Source: Planctomycetota bacterium
GTDB taxonomy: Bacteria > Planctomycetota > UBA1135 > UBA2386
Assembly: GCA_025459175.1 (NCBI GenBank)
Contig: JALORC010000042.1
Coordinates: 1 to 51,527 of the forward strand
Length of the DNA: 51,527 nt
Direction of reading: 5' to 3'
Position numbers and translations under genes: made by a program. Under the pieces are notes generated by a model that was given only the letters and a program-made list of their open reading frames with translations, was not told the origin of the DNA and ran no database searches. This document shows, piece by piece, positions 41,501 through 50,599 of the stretch; the first letter of the stretch is position 1; each line of letters begins with the position of its first letter.

Positions 41501-42856
41501 TCACTGCGGCCCGCGCCGGCGCTGCAGTCGCGCGCGCGCGGCGTCGAACAGCCGCTGCTCCCAGTCGCGTGCCGCCTCGTCGGGGCCGAGCCGCTCGACG
41601 TCGTCGAGCGTGAGCCGCACCGACACGTCCGGCACCACGCCTTCGTCCTGCAGACCGACGCCGGTGCGATCGAGCACGCGCGTCGAACCGAAGCGCAGCG
41701 TGCCGCCGTCGGGCCCCTCGGCCGCCTGGATCACCGCTTCGGCGCCGGCGGTGCGTTCGCCGATCACGGTTGCACCCGAGTAGCGCTGCAACACGCGCGC
41801 CGCGTGTTCGGCGGCGCTGCCGGTCAGTGCGCTGGTCAGCACTACCAGCGGCCGCTCGAAGCGCGGTGGGCGCGGTTGCCAGCTGCTCTGCACGAACACC
41901 TCGACCGCGAACAGGCCGAACCACGTCGAGCGCGGGTGCGGCGGCGCCAGCACCAGTTCGACCGGCTCGCGCAGGAAGCGTTCGACGAGGCTCTGCGCCA
42001 CCGACCAGCGGCCGCCGAGGTTGGCGCGCAGATCGAGCACCAGACCGTCGCTGGCGGCGGCGCGATCGATCGCCTGATCGATGCGCGCCATCGGCAGGTC
42101 GTCCTCGAGGCGGTGCACCTCGAGCCAGCTGAACGGTTGGGTGCGGCGCAGTTGCCAGTCGTCGCCGTTGCGGACGAGATGGCCGAGCGGGCTGGTCCGC
42201 CGCTCGGTGCCGGCGGCGGGACGTTGTAGCACGTGACGGGTCAGCGCACCGTTGCGCCAGCGCAGCTGCAGTTCGACCGCGGTGCCAGGTGGACCGAGCA
42301 GCAGGTTGTCGATCAGCGACAGCACCACCGGGAAGCCCTCGACGCGCCAGAGTTCGGGATAGCCGGCGCCGAGCGGCAGCCCTTCGGGCACCGCGGGCGC
42401 CTGCTGCAGCGGCCAGCTGGTCACGTGCAGACGACCTTCGATCGGCATCACGTCGAAACCGTCGACATCGAGCAGCGAGGTCGGCGCGGTGTCGCCGGCG
42501 GCGAAGCGATCGGCCGGCACCGCGAACGACACGTGCACGTCGCCGAGCTCGCTGAGCATGCCGGTCAGCAGGTGGTAGAACTCGTGCGGCTGCTGCGCGA
42601 ACGGCACCGCGGCGCGATAGCGCTGCCGCAGTTCGTTCCACGCGACCGGCTGTTGGCCGAACAGCGGATAGTCGGTGGCGAGCTGCTGCCAGTAGAAGTC
42701 GAATGCGACGAGGCGGTCGGACGCGGCGCGCGACAGCGGATCGAGGCCGGCGCAGCCGGCGAGCGTGGCGGCGAGCGTGAGCGCGATGGTTCGCCGCCGG
42801 GCGAACGGATTGCGATGCGGCCGGCGACGAGCGTTCACCGCGGCACGTTGCGGCAT
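41501..42856 (-). CDS. S41-family (tail-specific) protease-like lipoprotein
   Basis: The 451-aa protein has a twin-Arg-rich n-region and a lipobox (LAATLAGCAG). The C-terminal half shows the S41 core: DGLVLDLRANLGGRW, FERPLVVLTSALTGSAAEHAARVL with the likely nucleophilic Ser in the SAL-TGSA turn, and GATVIGERTAGAEAVI. In typical S41 enzymes the last motif carries the catalytic Lys (GxxTxGK); here Ala replaces it, so activity is uncertain. No clear PDZ domain is seen. It follows the copper-oxidase gene by 39 nt on the same strand and is probably co-transcribed. Confidence 0.8.
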   Translation of the reverse strand: MPQRAAVNARRRPHRNPFARRRTIALTLAATLAGCAGLDPLSRAASDRLVAFDFYWQQLATDYPLFGQQPVAWNELRQRYRAAVPFAQQPHEFYHLLTGMLSELGDVHVSFAVPADRFAAGDTAPTSLLDVDGFDVMPIEGRLHVTSWPLQQAPAVPEGLPLGAGYPELWRVEGFPVVLSLIDNLLLGPPGTAVELQLRWRNGALTRHVLQRPAAGTERRTSPLGHLVRNGDDWQLRRTQPFSWLEVHRLEDDLPMARIDQAIDRAAASDGLVLDLRANLGGRWSVAQSLVERFLREPVELVLAPPHPRSTWFGLFAVEVFVQSSWQPRPPRFERPLVVLTSALTGSAAEHAARVLQRYSGATVIGERTAGAEAVIQAAEGPDGGTLRFGSTRVLDRTGVGLQDEGVVPDVSVRLTLDDVERLGPDEAARDWEQRLFDAARARLQRRRGPQ

Positions 42857-42895
42857 CGCTGCGCGGCCGTCAATCCGCTGCCGGCGATCAGGCGA

Positions 42896-44839
42896 TCAGC
42901 GCAGCTGCACGAACTTCGCGACGCTCGGGATCTTGGTGCCGCTGCTCGTGGCGCCGTTCGTGACGACGAACAGCATGTACCAACCGGGCGGCGCCACGCT
43001 GCCGTTGGCCGGCGCGCGGACCGTGAGACGCCGCCTCGACCCGGCGGTTGCCGTGAACGACATCGACACCATGCGCTGGTCCCAGCTGAAGTGATGCGTC
43101 ACCGAGCCCGGCGTGATCAGTACCACCGACTCGATCGCCGCATTCGGCGCGTTCGCACCGGCCAACGCCACGTCGATCGTGAACGTCGTGCCGAAGCCGA
43201 TCCCGGGTTCGCCGCTGACCGCCTCGATCGTCGGGCGCGGACCGGCCGACATGTATTCGGGGTTCCAGACCTCGAGGTCGGTCTGCACATGGTTGGCCCA
43301 CGTGAAGTGGACCGGCAGGGTCGGCAAGCCCGGCGGTTGGATGCCCCGATAGCCGCCGCCGACCAGGATCGAACCATCCGGCAGCAGCAGCGCCACGGAG
43401 TGATAGAGGCGTGGCGACAGGTGTGGGGCCCCGAGCCGCCATTGCGGGTTCGGCGCCAGCAGGTCGAGGAACTCCGGCACCATCACCGGTTCTGCCACGC
43501 GCTCGAACTGGCCTCCCGGTGCGCCCGGTGCGCCGCCCGCGTTGGGGAAGTAATCGTGGGTGCTGCCGCCGATCACCATCATCTGTCCATCCGGCATCTG
43601 CACGGTGTTGGCGTAGACGCGCGGGAAGTTGAGATTGGGGAAGCGCGTCCCGTTCGAGTTCCACTGCGATCCCGGCTGTTCGGGCGCGGCGATCTGCCAT
43701 ACCTCATGGACCGCCGGAGCACCGCCGCCGTCCTGGCCCGGTCCGGGTGGTGGCGGGTTGGCACGTGGCAGGTTGTAGTCGGCGCCGCCCAGGATCATGA
43801 CTTCGACCGGGCCCGAGGGCAGGCCATCCTCGCCGAGCAGCAGCGGACGGATCACGCCGCTCGGGTAGATCAGATTGCGTGGCTCGCCACCGGGCTGCGA
43901 GATCTGGCTCGGATGGATCGACCACTGACCGGTCCATGGCCAACCCGCCACCGACAAATCCATGATCGCCGTACCGGAGCGGGTCAACAGACTCGTGGTG
44001 GAGCCGGCGAAGTCGGGCGCGACCCCCGCGAACAGGTAGCCTTGCGGGTTCGCCGCGGCGGCCGGTGGGCTCGCCGGGATCGTGAACAGCAGCGGGTAGT
44101 AGGTGAACTGGTACTCGTAGCCGTTGGCCCCGGTGGGCAGCCCGTCGAACCACTGGTTCGGTCCGCTGCCGAACCAGCCGCCGAACGTCGCGTCGAAGAT
44201 CTGCCAGCCGTCGACGAAGTAGTAGCCGGGCGGATCGAAGCAGGGCGCGCCGGGGATCAATGGCGCGGAGCCTCCACCCGCGGCGAGCACGCGACCGTCG
44301 GGCAGGCGCACCGTGCTCGGATACCAATAGCCCAGGTTCGGCGGGGTCGGGGCAGGGACCAGCAGCGGGTAGTTCGGCGAATAGGTGAGAGTCGTGGGGT
44401 CGAACAGGTGCGACCACGTCGGCTGGCTGCCGCAGGTGCCGGGCGGAAAGCCGACCGTGCGGTTGCCGGCGACGATCAGGATGTTGCCGTCCACGTCGGC
44501 GCTGTGGCCGGCGCAGAACAAGCTCTCGAGGTTCTCGCCGTGCCCGTCCTCCATCATCGGCATCGACGGATCCGCGGGATCCCACAGCCAGCGGCGGCCG
44601 TCGGTCTGCAGCATCAGCACTTTGCCCTGATTCGGCCCGGGCTTCGCGAGCAGGATCGCATGGGCGATCTCACTGCAGTGGGTGCACGCTCCCGGCGTGT
44701 GCACTGGCAGGAAGTACGGCCCGGTCCAGCCGACTGGCGCTGGGGGGGTGACCACCGGCGGCGGTGGATTGGAGCGGTTCTCGCACGCCGAGGCGAGCAG
44801 CGTGCCTACGGCGAGGACGACGATCGTGGATGGACGCAC
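42896..44839 (-). CDS. Copper-radical oxidase (galactose/glyoxal oxidase-like) lipoprotein
   Basis: The 647-aa protein has a signal sequence ending ASACEN, probably lipidated. Kelch-like strands (VRLPDGRVLAAGGG, VQMPDGQMMVIGGS) form a seven-bladed propeller, followed by a DUF1929-type C-terminal domain. All expected copper/radical residues are visible: Cys109 (FCAGHSADVDG) and Tyr173 (WYPSTVRLPDG) for the thioether cofactor, Tyr479-His480 (RLYHSVALLLPDG) and His582 (SVTHHFSWDQR). Such enzymes oxidise primary alcohols or aldehydes and release H2O2. The substrate is unknown. GTG 44839 is set by TATCCT six bases upstream. Confidence 0.88.
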   Translation of the reverse strand: MRPSTIVVLAVGTLLASACENRSNPPPPVVTPPAPVGWTGPYFLPVHTPGACTHCSEIAHAILLAKPGPNQGKVLMLQTDGRRWLWDPADPSMPMMEDGHGENLESLFCAGHSADVDGNILIVAGNRTVGFPPGTCGSQPTWSHLFDPTTLTYSPNYPLLVPAPTPPNLGYWYPSTVRLPDGRVLAAGGGSAPLIPGAPCFDPPGYYFVDGWQIFDATFGGWFGSGPNQWFDGLPTGANGYEYQFTYYPLLFTIPASPPAAAANPQGYLFAGVAPDFAGSTTSLLTRSGTAIMDLSVAGWPWTGQWSIHPSQISQPGGEPRNLIYPSGVIRPLLLGEDGLPSGPVEVMILGGADYNLPRANPPPPGPGQDGGGAPAVHEVWQIAAPEQPGSQWNSNGTRFPNLNFPRVYANTVQMPDGQMMVIGGSTHDYFPNAGGAPGAPGGQFERVAEPVMVPEFLDLLAPNPQWRLGAPHLSPRLYHSVALLLPDGSILVGGGYRGIQPPGLPTLPVHFTWANHVQTDLEVWNPEYMSAGPRPTIEAVSGEPGIGFGTTFTIDVALAGANAPNAAIESVVLITPGSVTHHFSWDQRMVSMSFTATAGSRRRLTVRAPANGSVAPPGWYMLFVVTNGATSSGTKIPSVAKFVQLR

Positions 44840-44845
44840 GCGAGC

Positions 44846-44851
44846 AGGATA
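44846..44851 (-). promoter_or_regulatory. -10 box for the copper-oxidase gene
   Basis: TATCCT on the minus strand is followed by six bases and the GTG at 44839, suggesting transcription starts at the GTG. Confidence 0.5.
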
Positions 44852-44932
44852 GGCAGCTGCAACTGCGGCGGAAGTGCCCCTGCTCGGCTCCTCGGCTCCG
44901 TCGGCTCGTGCTGCTGCAGCGTAATCCCCGCT

Positions 44933-46123
44933 TCAGCGGTGGCTGCCGGCGGCTGGCGGCGCCTCGGCGGCGGCCTTCTTCGGCAGTTCTCTCGGCTGCC
45001 AACCGAACAGCAGGAACATCGCCACGAAGCCGAGCACGTAGCCGACCGCGACGTGCCAGCCGTTGACGAGCCACGCTTTCGCGGACTTCGCCTCGTGGAA
45101 CAGGCCCGAGATCGCGACGCCGGCCGAGCTGCCGAACCACAGCATCGAGCCGCCGTAGCCGACCGCATACGCGAGCAGGCCCCAGTCGTGGCCGCCCTGG
45201 TCGATCGCGAGCTTGGTCAGCGGGATGTTGTCGAAGAACGCCGACACGAAGCCGAGTCCGAGTGAGGTCCACGGCGAGGCGTCCGGCAGGGACTCGACCG
45301 GCATCATCGACGCGGTCAGCACGAGGCTGCACAGGAACAGCGTGCCGTGCGCGGCCGACGGCAGCACCTTCCAGTTGGGCGCGCGGAACAGGCCGCCGAG
45401 CAGGATCGCCGCCCACACCCCGGCCGCCGGGAAGTCGAGGCCGACGTTCGCCGACACCGCGCCGACGATGATCAGCAGCACGACGAGCACCTTGCCGAGG
45501 TCCACCGGCGGCGGCGCGTGCTCGCTGCGCACCAGCGGCTGCAGCCGGTTCTGCTGGGCGCTCGCGAACACGCCGAAGAACGCCAGCGCCACCGCCGCAC
45601 CGATGGCCGCCTTCGCGACCCACAGCGGCGACGCACCTTCGATCCACATCATCGTCGTGGTGGTGTCACCGATCACCGAGCCGGCACCACCGGCATTGCT
45701 GGCGGCGACGATCGCGGCCAGATAGCCGATGTGGACCTTGCGCCGGAACAGCGTGATCGCCGCCGAACCGCCGATCAGCGCCGCGGCGATGTTGTCGAGC
45801 ACCGCCGACAGGCACGCGACCAGCACCAGCAGCGCGAACGCGCCCTTCTTGCCGGGCGGCAGCACGACCGTCAGGCGTTCGGGCAGATGGCTGCGCTCGA
45901 AGTAGTCGGCGAGGATCGAGAAGCCGAGCAGCAGCCCGGCCAGGTTGGTGAGGATCCGCCACTCGTGGTGCAGATGGGCACCGAGCGCGAACTCGGTCAA
46001 CGCCAGCCGCACCAGCAGCGTCGCCACCAGCCCACCCAGCGCGATGCGCAGCGCGTACTGGTGGTAGCGAGCGATGCCCAGCAGGGTCGCGGCGAACAGG
46101 CCGAACAACAGGACGTCGGTCAT
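44933..46123 (-). CDS. NhaD/CitMHS-type ion transporter (Na+/H+ antiporter-like)
   Basis: The 396-aa inner-membrane protein has about ten hydrophobic segments. The NhaD/ArsB/CitMHS family pattern is visible: FALLVLVACLSAVLDNIAAALIGG, AAIVAASNAGGAGSVIGDTTTTMMW (first re-entrant signature) and LGFVSAFFDNIPLTKLAI (second). The VLDN/FFDN acid-amide pairs are the usual ion-binding residues. Na+/H+ exchange is the likeliest role; citrate or another anion is possible. ATG 46123 is the first hydrophobic-run start. The copper-oxidase gene follows on the same strand 93 nt later with its own promoter. Confidence 0.82.
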   Translation of the reverse strand: MTDVLLFGLFAATLLGIARYHQYALRIALGGLVATLLVRLALTEFALGAHLHHEWRILTNLAGLLLGFSILADYFERSHLPERLTVVLPPGKKGAFALLVLVACLSAVLDNIAAALIGGSAAITLFRRKVHIGYLAAIVAASNAGGAGSVIGDTTTTMMWIEGASPLWVAKAAIGAAVALAFFGVFASAQQNRLQPLVRSEHAPPPVDLGKVLVVLLIIVGAVSANVGLDFPAAGVWAAILLGGLFRAPNWKVLPSAAHGTLFLCSLVLTASMMPVESLPDASPWTSLGLGFVSAFFDNIPLTKLAIDQGGHDWGLLAYAVGYGGSMLWFGSSAGVAISGLFHEAKSAKAWLVNGWHVAVGYVLGFVAMFLLFGWQPRELPKKAAAEAPPAAGSHR

Positions 46124-46239
46124 CGTCGATGCGAATCAGGAGGGGACAGGGGGTGCTCCATGCTGCCTGCCGCCCTCGACTCTGCCCACCACAACTGCCC
46201 GACTGCCGACGAGATTCTTTCCGCGCCGGTCGGTCCGGG

Positions 46240-46773
46240 TCAGGCCGGCACCGCGACCTCGCGCAATTGCGCCGCGTGGCGCCGTTCGTGCAGCCCGACG
46301 AACGCGATCCACTGATGGAAGTCGAGTTCGCCGAGCGCCGGATGCGGCGCCTTGATCGAACTGGTGTCGATGCCGTCGCCGGCCCGCAGCGCTTCGATCA
46401 GCATCCGGCGCGAATCGTCGAGCGCCTGCCAGGCCTGTTGCGCGGTCAGGCCGTGCTTCGGCTGCACGGTCGCCGGCGCCTGCACCCGCTGCGCGCGATC
46501 GAGCAGCCGCGCCGCATCGATGGTCGGCAGCACCGGCGCCTCGTCGGTGGCCGGTCGCAGGCCGTCGCGTTCGAGCTTGCGCAGCCCGCGCGACAGCAAG
46601 GTGGCGATGCCGGTCGCGGTGTGCGCCAGGTGCTCGATCACCTGTGCCGCCGACCAGCGGTCCGCTGCCTGCGGCTGCTCGCGCTGGGCCTCGGGCACGG
46701 CGTCGAACGCGGCTCGCAGTTCGGCATGACTCTGCTCGAGAACGGACAGCAGCTCCTGGGTGCGAGGATGCAT
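46240..46773 (-). CDS. DinB-fold (DinB_2/DfsB-like) metal-binding protein
   Basis: The 177-aa protein is a four-helix bundle of the DinB superfamily. The three likely metal ligands are visible: His in AAQVIEHLAHTATG (helix 2) and two His in GLHERRHAAQLREV near the C-terminus. Family members include bacillithiol or mycothiol-dependent transferases and many uncharacterised stress proteins. The substrate is unknown. The start at MHPRTQELLSVL is the natural beginning of helix 1. It lies 139 nt downstream of the PstS-like gene and a strong hairpin, so it probably has a separate transcript. Confidence 0.82.
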   Translation of the reverse strand: MHPRTQELLSVLEQSHAELRAAFDAVPEAQREQPQAADRWSAAQVIEHLAHTATGIATLLSRGLRKLERDGLRPATDEAPVLPTIDAARLLDRAQRVQAPATVQPKHGLTAQQAWQALDDSRRMLIEALRAGDGIDTSSIKAPHPALGELDFHQWIAFVGLHERRHAAQLREVAVPA

Positions 46774-46863
46774 GGGTGAATGGTGTCGGTTGCGGTGGTC
46801 GCGGGCACGAGCCTTCGGGTCGTTCCGGCCTGGGCGGCGCCCGCGCCACCACCCACGCGTCCG

Positions 46864-46909
46864 TCCGGGCGCGGCGGTGGCGACGGTTCGCCACCCGACC
46901 GCGCCCGGA
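46864..46909 (-). terminator. Strong two-part terminator hairpin after the PstS-like gene
   Basis: TCCGGGCGCGG (46864-46874) pairs with CCGCGCCCGGA (46899-46909), and inside it GGTGGCGA (46876-46883) pairs with TCGCCACC (46888-46895) around a CGGT tetraloop; only 1 and 3 bases are unpaired between the stems. It begins 3 nt after the minus-strand stop at 46913. No U-tract follows. Confidence 0.65.
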
Positions 46910-46912
46910 GCA

Positions 46913-47908
46913 TCACGGCTGCAGGGACAGCGTGCGGCCGAGCAGCGCACGGCCTTCCGCCGTGCGTGCGAACTCGAGGAAGCGGCTGGCCAGCCCGGCC
47001 GGGTGACCGGACGTGACCAGCTGGACCGGGATCCCGAACGGGTAGCTCCCGAAGCCGTACGCCTCGATCGTCGGCTGGCCGCCATCGATCATCAGCAGCT
47101 GCTGGCCCGCCTCACGCGGCGCCTGCGTCACCCGCAGCACGCCGATCGCACCCGGCTGCTGCAGCAGCTGATCCACCAGGTGCTTTTCGCTCGCGACCTT
47201 CACGCAGCTCGACGCGAAGGCATCGCCCGGCATCAGCGCCTTGGCGGCCCGTTCGGCCAGCGTGCGTTCGGCGGGCACCAGCGCGGTGATCTTGCCGCCG
47301 TAGAGCCCCAGCTGCTGCCAGTGCGTCAGCTGGCCCGTGAAGATCTGCCGCACCTGGTGGTGCGTCAGCGTCCGGACCGGGCCGCCGGGCGCCATCGACA
47401 GCGCGAACAGCTCGACTCCGAGCTGCGTCTGCCGGGCCCCGGCCTGCTGCTCCCGCGCCGACACCTGGCCACCGATCACGCCGAAGTCGGCGCGGCCCAG
47501 CATCAGGAACTCGACCGCCTCGCGGTCGCTGGTCGGCGTGGGCACCGCGGTGATCCCGTCCACGGTGGCCAGGAACGCCTCGGTGAGGGTGCGATCCAAC
47601 ACGTGCGTAGCCTGCAGGCCGACCACGATCGCGGCCTCCTGCAACGGCGCCAGCTCGGCCCGCGCCATCGTCCGCACTTCACCGGCCGGTGCCGGCGCCG
47701 CGAACGCGGCTACAACCTGGTTGCCGTCCAGCGCGCCGGCGAACTCCAGCTGGGGCGCAAGGTCCCGCTGGCTGGGCCCGCCGCTGCGCAGCGCCGCGGC
47801 GATCGCGCGAGGATCCGGGTCATCGCCAGCCGCGCAGCCAGCGGCCACCATCCACAGGCAGGCCACACCCAAGGTGCGTCCGGCGACTACTGTTCGATTG
47901 TTCCCCAC
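46913..47908 (-). CDS. PstS-like phosphate/anion-binding lipoprotein
   Basis: The 331-aa protein has a lipobox ([10 protein letters not shown]). The body resembles PstS-like (PBP-like) solute-binding proteins: residues [45 protein letters not shown] and [12 protein letters not shown] follow the order seen in phosphate-binding proteins, where the phosphate loop precedes an Ile-Phe-x-Gly-x-xx-xW motif. No ABC permease genes are nearby, so it could be an orphan sensor. GTG 47908 is preferred over the ATG at 47914 because GGAGG (47919-47915) directly abuts the ATG but lies 6 nt from the GTG. Confidence 0.75.
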   Translation of the reverse strand: MGNNRTVVAGRTLGVACLWMVAAGCAAGDDPDPRAIAAALRSGGPSQRDLAPQLEFAGALDGNQVVAAFAAPAPAGEVRTMARAELAPLQEAAIVVGLQATHVLDRTLTEAFLATVDGITAVPTPTSDREAVEFLMLGRADFGVIGGQVSAREQQAGARQTQLGVELFALSMAPGGPVRTLTHHQVRQIFTGQLTHWQQLGLYGGKITALVPAERTLAERAAKALMPGDAFASSCVKVASEKHLVDQLLQQPGAIGVLRVTQAPREAGQQLLMIDGGQPTIEAYGFGSYPFGIPVQLVTSGHPAGLASRFLEFARTAEGRALLGRTLSLQP

Positions 47909-47914
47909 GGCCAT

Positions 47915-47919
47915 CCTCC
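47915..47919 (-). promoter_or_regulatory. Shine-Dalgarno deciding the PstS-like start
   Basis: GGAGG on the minus strand touches the ATG at 47914 and is 6 nt from the in-frame GTG at 47908, which is therefore the better start. Confidence 0.55.
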
Positions 47920-48100
47920 GGGGCGAGCTATCGAGCACTCGCTGTGGGACGTGTCGCGCAATGCAACAGCCGACAGTGGGTTGCGGCGGTGCCATCGCCG
48001 CTGTGCAGACGGGACGAAAGGTGGCGCGCGCCTCAAGCCCGCGGTTTCGGGCCAGATTTTCCGGTCGACCAGCACCAACGGTCGGCCCGAACGTGGTCTC

Positions 48101-48116
48101 AGGACAAGATTGTCCC
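48101..48116. promoter_or_regulatory. PdxR candidate operator, copy 1
   Basis: AGGACAAGATTGTCCC is an inverted repeat of 7-bp arms with a 2-bp centre and one mismatch. It lies just upstream of the -35 box at 48119 and 23 bp (about two helical turns) from copy 2. Confidence 0.65.
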
Positions 48117-48118
48117 GA

Positions 48119-48147
48119 TTGACAGGACAAGATTGTCCTGGTTTGCT
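48119..48147 (+). promoter_or_regulatory. pdxR promoter
   Basis: A perfect -35 TTGACA (48119-48124), a 17-bp spacer and -10-like TTTGCT (48142-48147) lead, after ten pyrimidine-rich bases, to GTG 48158. Operator copy 2 fills the spacer, so bound regulator would block or reshape polymerase access. The distance implies a leaderless mRNA. Confidence 0.6.
48124..48139. promoter_or_regulatory. PdxR candidate operator, copy 2
   Basis: AGGACAAGATTGTCCT is a perfect inverted repeat with 7-bp arms and a 2-bp centre, located between the -35 and -10 boxes of the pdxR promoter. Confidence 0.65.
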
Positions 48148-48157
48148 TCCGCCCCTC

Positions 48158-49651
48158 GTGCTGGACCTTCCCGAACTCGACCCTGCCGCCGACCTGCCGG
48201 CCGCTGCCCAGATCGCCGCGTTCTACCGGCGCGCGATCCAGGACGGTCGACTGCGCGCCGGGGACCGGCTGCCGCCGATCCGCGAGGTCGCCGCCGCGAT
48301 CGACGTCACGCGCGCGTTGGTCCAGGACGCCTACCGCCAGCTCGCGGAGCAGGGTCTCGTCGAAGGCGCGGTCGGCCGCGGCACCACTGTGCTGCCGGGT
48401 GGGGCGCACGCCGAGCTGCAGCGGCCCGCGTGCGCGCACTCACTGAGCCCCTACGCCGACGCCGCGCTGCGCCGTTCGCAGGTGATGCCCGGAGCGCCGC
48501 CGCTGCCGCGCGGCACCCAGCTGGTCGCCAACTTCGCCGAACTCGCGCCCGACAGCGAACGCTTCCCGGTCGACGAGTGGCGCGCGGCGATGGACGCGGT
48601 GCTGCAGTCGCGCGGCGCCGCGCTGCTCGGCTACGGCCACGCCACCGAGGGCCTGGCCGAACTGCGCGCGCTGCTCGCCGAACGCGCGCACGAGATCGAC
48701 CCGGGCCTCACCGCCGACGGGGTGCTGGTGACCGCCGGTGCGCAGCAGGCGCTCGACCTGGTGCTGCGCACGTTCTGCACCGGCGGCGACACGGTGGTGG
48801 TGACAGCGCCGTCGTATCACCAGATGCACGGCTTGCTGCGCGCGCACGGTCTGCAGGTCGTGCAGGTGCCGTTCACGGCCGGTGGGCTCGACCTCGACGC
48901 GCTCGAACGCGCGCTGCAGCGGCGCTCGGTGCGGCTCGTCTACCTGATGCCGACGTTCCACAACCCGACCGGGCGCACGCTCGATCTGGCGCAGCGGCAC
49001 GAACTGCTCGAGGTGGTCGCGCGCACCGCGGTGCCGATCGTCGAGGACGAGTATCAGAGCTCGCTGCGCTGCCGCGGCGAACCGCTGCCGACGTTGCGTT
49101 CGCTCGATCCGCGCGGGCTCACGGTCACCGTGTCGACGATGAGCAAGGAGCTGTTCCCGGCGCTGCGCATCGGCTGGATCGCCGGCAGCCAGGACCTGCT
49201 GCGGCCGATGGCGGCGGTGAAGCGCTTCATGGATCTCGAGCAGAGTCCGCTGCTGCAGGCGGCGCTGGTCGAGTTCGTCGCCCGCGGCGCGCTCGATCGT
49301 TATCTCGACGCGCTGCGCGGCGAACTGCGGCTGCGCCACGACGCGCTGCAGCGCGCCTGCCGCCAGCACCTGCCGCCGGGCTGCACGATCAGCGATCCGG
49401 ACGGCGGCTTCGTCGCCTGGCTCGAGCTGCCGCAGCCCGGCCAGGGCGATCGCCTCGCCGAGCTGGCCAGCGAACGCGGCGTGCGGGTCGTGCCCGGACG
49501 CGTGTTCGACCTCGACGGCCGCCCGTCGCGCGGTGTGCGGCTGTCGCTGACGCGCGCCGATCGCCGCCAGATCGAAGCCGGCATCGCCGTGCTCGGCGAC
49601 TGCGCGCGCGAACTCCTGGCCGCGCCGGTGTCGGCGCAGCCGTTCTTGTGA
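48158..49651 (+). CDS. pdxR: MocR-family (GntR-aminotransferase) regulator, probable PdxR
   Basis: The 497-aa protein joins a GntR winged helix (about 15-80; [39 protein letters not shown]) to a fold-type I aminotransferase domain (about 110-490; [48 protein letters not shown] and the PLP Lys in [17 protein letters not shown]). MocR proteins that bind PLP and sit beside pdxST are called PdxR and control PLP synthesis. Two palindromes in its own promoter support auto-regulation. The start is uncertain; GTG 48158 fits the promoter and TTG 48143 is the alternative. pdxS follows 26 nt downstream. Confidence 0.85.
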   Translation: MLDLPELDPAADLPAAAQIAAFYRRAIQDGRLRAGDRLPPIREVAAAIDVTRALVQDAYRQLAEQGLVEGAVGRGTTVLPGGAHAELQRPACAHSLSPYADAALRRSQVMPGAPPLPRGTQLVANFAELAPDSERFPVDEWRAAMDAVLQSRGAALLGYGHATEGLAELRALLAERAHEIDPGLTADGVLVTAGAQQALDLVLRTFCTGGDTVVVTAPSYHQMHGLLRAHGLQVVQVPFTAGGLDLDALERALQRRSVRLVYLMPTFHNPTGRTLDLAQRHELLEVVARTAVPIVEDEYQSSLRCRGEPLPTLRSLDPRGLTVTVSTMSKELFPALRIGWIAGSQDLLRPMAAVKRFMDLEQSPLLQAALVEFVARGALDRYLDALRGELRLRHDALQRACRQHLPPGCTISDPDGGFVAWLELPQPGQGDRLAELASERGVRVVPGRVFDLDGRPSRGVRLSLTRADRRQIEAGIAVLGDCARELLAAPVSAQPFL

Positions 49652-49677
49652 CCTTCCCTCCCAACGTTGCACCTCCA

Positions 49678-50595
49678 ATGACCGGCAAGCACCCCATTCC
49701 CAAGATCCCCGGCTTCACCGCCGAAGAACTCGTCAGCAAGATCGGCTTCTGCGAACAGCTCAAGGGCGGCGTCATCATGGACGTCATCGACCCGGAGCAG
49801 GCGCGCATCGCCGAGGAGGCCGGCGCGTGCGCAGTGATGGCGCTCGAACGCGTTCCGGCCGACATCCGCAAGCACGGCGGCGTCGCGCGCGCGAGCGACC
49901 CGGACATGATCGTCGGCATCCAGAAGGCGGTCAGCATCCCGGTGATGGCGAAGGTCCGCATCGGCCACTTCGTCGAGGCGCAGATGCTCGAGTCGATGGA
50001 AGTCGACTGCATCGACGAGAGCGAGGTGCTGACGCCCGCCGACGAGGAGTTCCAGATCGACAAGCGGGTGTTCAAGACGCCGTTCGTGTGCGGCTGCCGC
50101 GACCTCGGCGAGGCGCTGCGTCGCATCCACGAGGGTGCGGCGATGATCCGCACCAAGGGCGAGGCCGGCACCGGCAACGTCGTCGAGGCGGTGCGTCACA
50201 TGCGCACGCTGATGACCGGCATCCGCGCGCTGCGCGGCATGGACAGCCAGCACATCGAGAGGAAGGCGGTCGAGATGCGCGTGCCGTACGAGCTGGTCGC
50301 GTGGGTCGCCGAGCACGGCAAGCTGCCGGTGCCGAACTTCTCGGCCGGTGGCGTCGCGACGCCCGCCGACGCGGCGCTGATGATGCAGCTCGGCGCCGAG
50401 GCGGTGTTCGTCGGCTCGGGCATCTTCAAGAGCGGCGACCCGGTGAAGCGGGCGCGCGCGATCGTGCGCGCGGTGACGCACTTCGAGGACCCGAAGGTGC
50501 TGGTCGAGGTCAGCAAGGGTCTCGGCGAGCCGATGGTCGGCATCGACATCAACACGATGCCGGCCCACGAGCGCCTGGCCGGCCGTGGCATCTGA
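49678..50595 (+). CDS. pdxS: Pyridoxal 5-phosphate synthase lyase subunit PdxS
   Basis: The 305-aa TIM-barrel protein makes PLP from ribose 5-phosphate, glyceraldehyde 3-phosphate and ammonia delivered by PdxT, in a 12+12 complex. Family signatures are [56 protein letters not shown] (Lys that binds ribose 5-phosphate), [34 protein letters not shown] (second Lys) and [23 protein letters not shown] 49678 ([10 protein letters not shown]) gives the usual length; no Shine-Dalgarno is seen. It lies between pdxR and pdxT in one operon, with pdxT starting 4 nt after its stop. Confidence 0.97.
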   Translation: MTGKHPIPKIPGFTAEELVSKIGFCEQLKGGVIMDVIDPEQARIAEEAGACAVMALERVPADIRKHGGVARASDPDMIVGIQKAVSIPVMAKVRIGHFVEAQMLESMEVDCIDESEVLTPADEEFQIDKRVFKTPFVCGCRDLGEALRRIHEGAAMIRTKGEAGTGNVVEAVRHMRTLMTGIRALRGMDSQHIERKAVEMRVPYELVAWVAEHGKLPVPNFSAGGVATPADAALMMQLGAEAVFVGSGIFKSGDPVKRARAIVRAVTHFEDPKVLVEVSKGLGEPMVGIDINTMPAHERLAGRGI

Positions 50596-50599
50596 GGCC

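Noticed and set aside
44880..44912. Three CGGCTC-type short repeats between the transporter and copper-oxidase genes
   Set aside because: The units are only 6 bp long, irregularly spaced and within what is expected of GC-rich sequence.
42233..45265. 1010-codon plus-strand frame
   Set aside because: It is antisense to the S41, copper-oxidase and transporter genes and shows no protein-like segments.
46760..48157. Upstream extension of the PdxR frame by about 460 codons
   Set aside because: The extension is antisense to the PstS-like gene, is low complexity and crosses the promoter and operators; the protein-like sequence begins near 48158.
47689..49677. Long upstream extension of the pdxS frame
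   Set aside because: It overlaps pdxR out of frame and is Arg-rich; PdxS proteins begin at [10 protein letters not shown] here.
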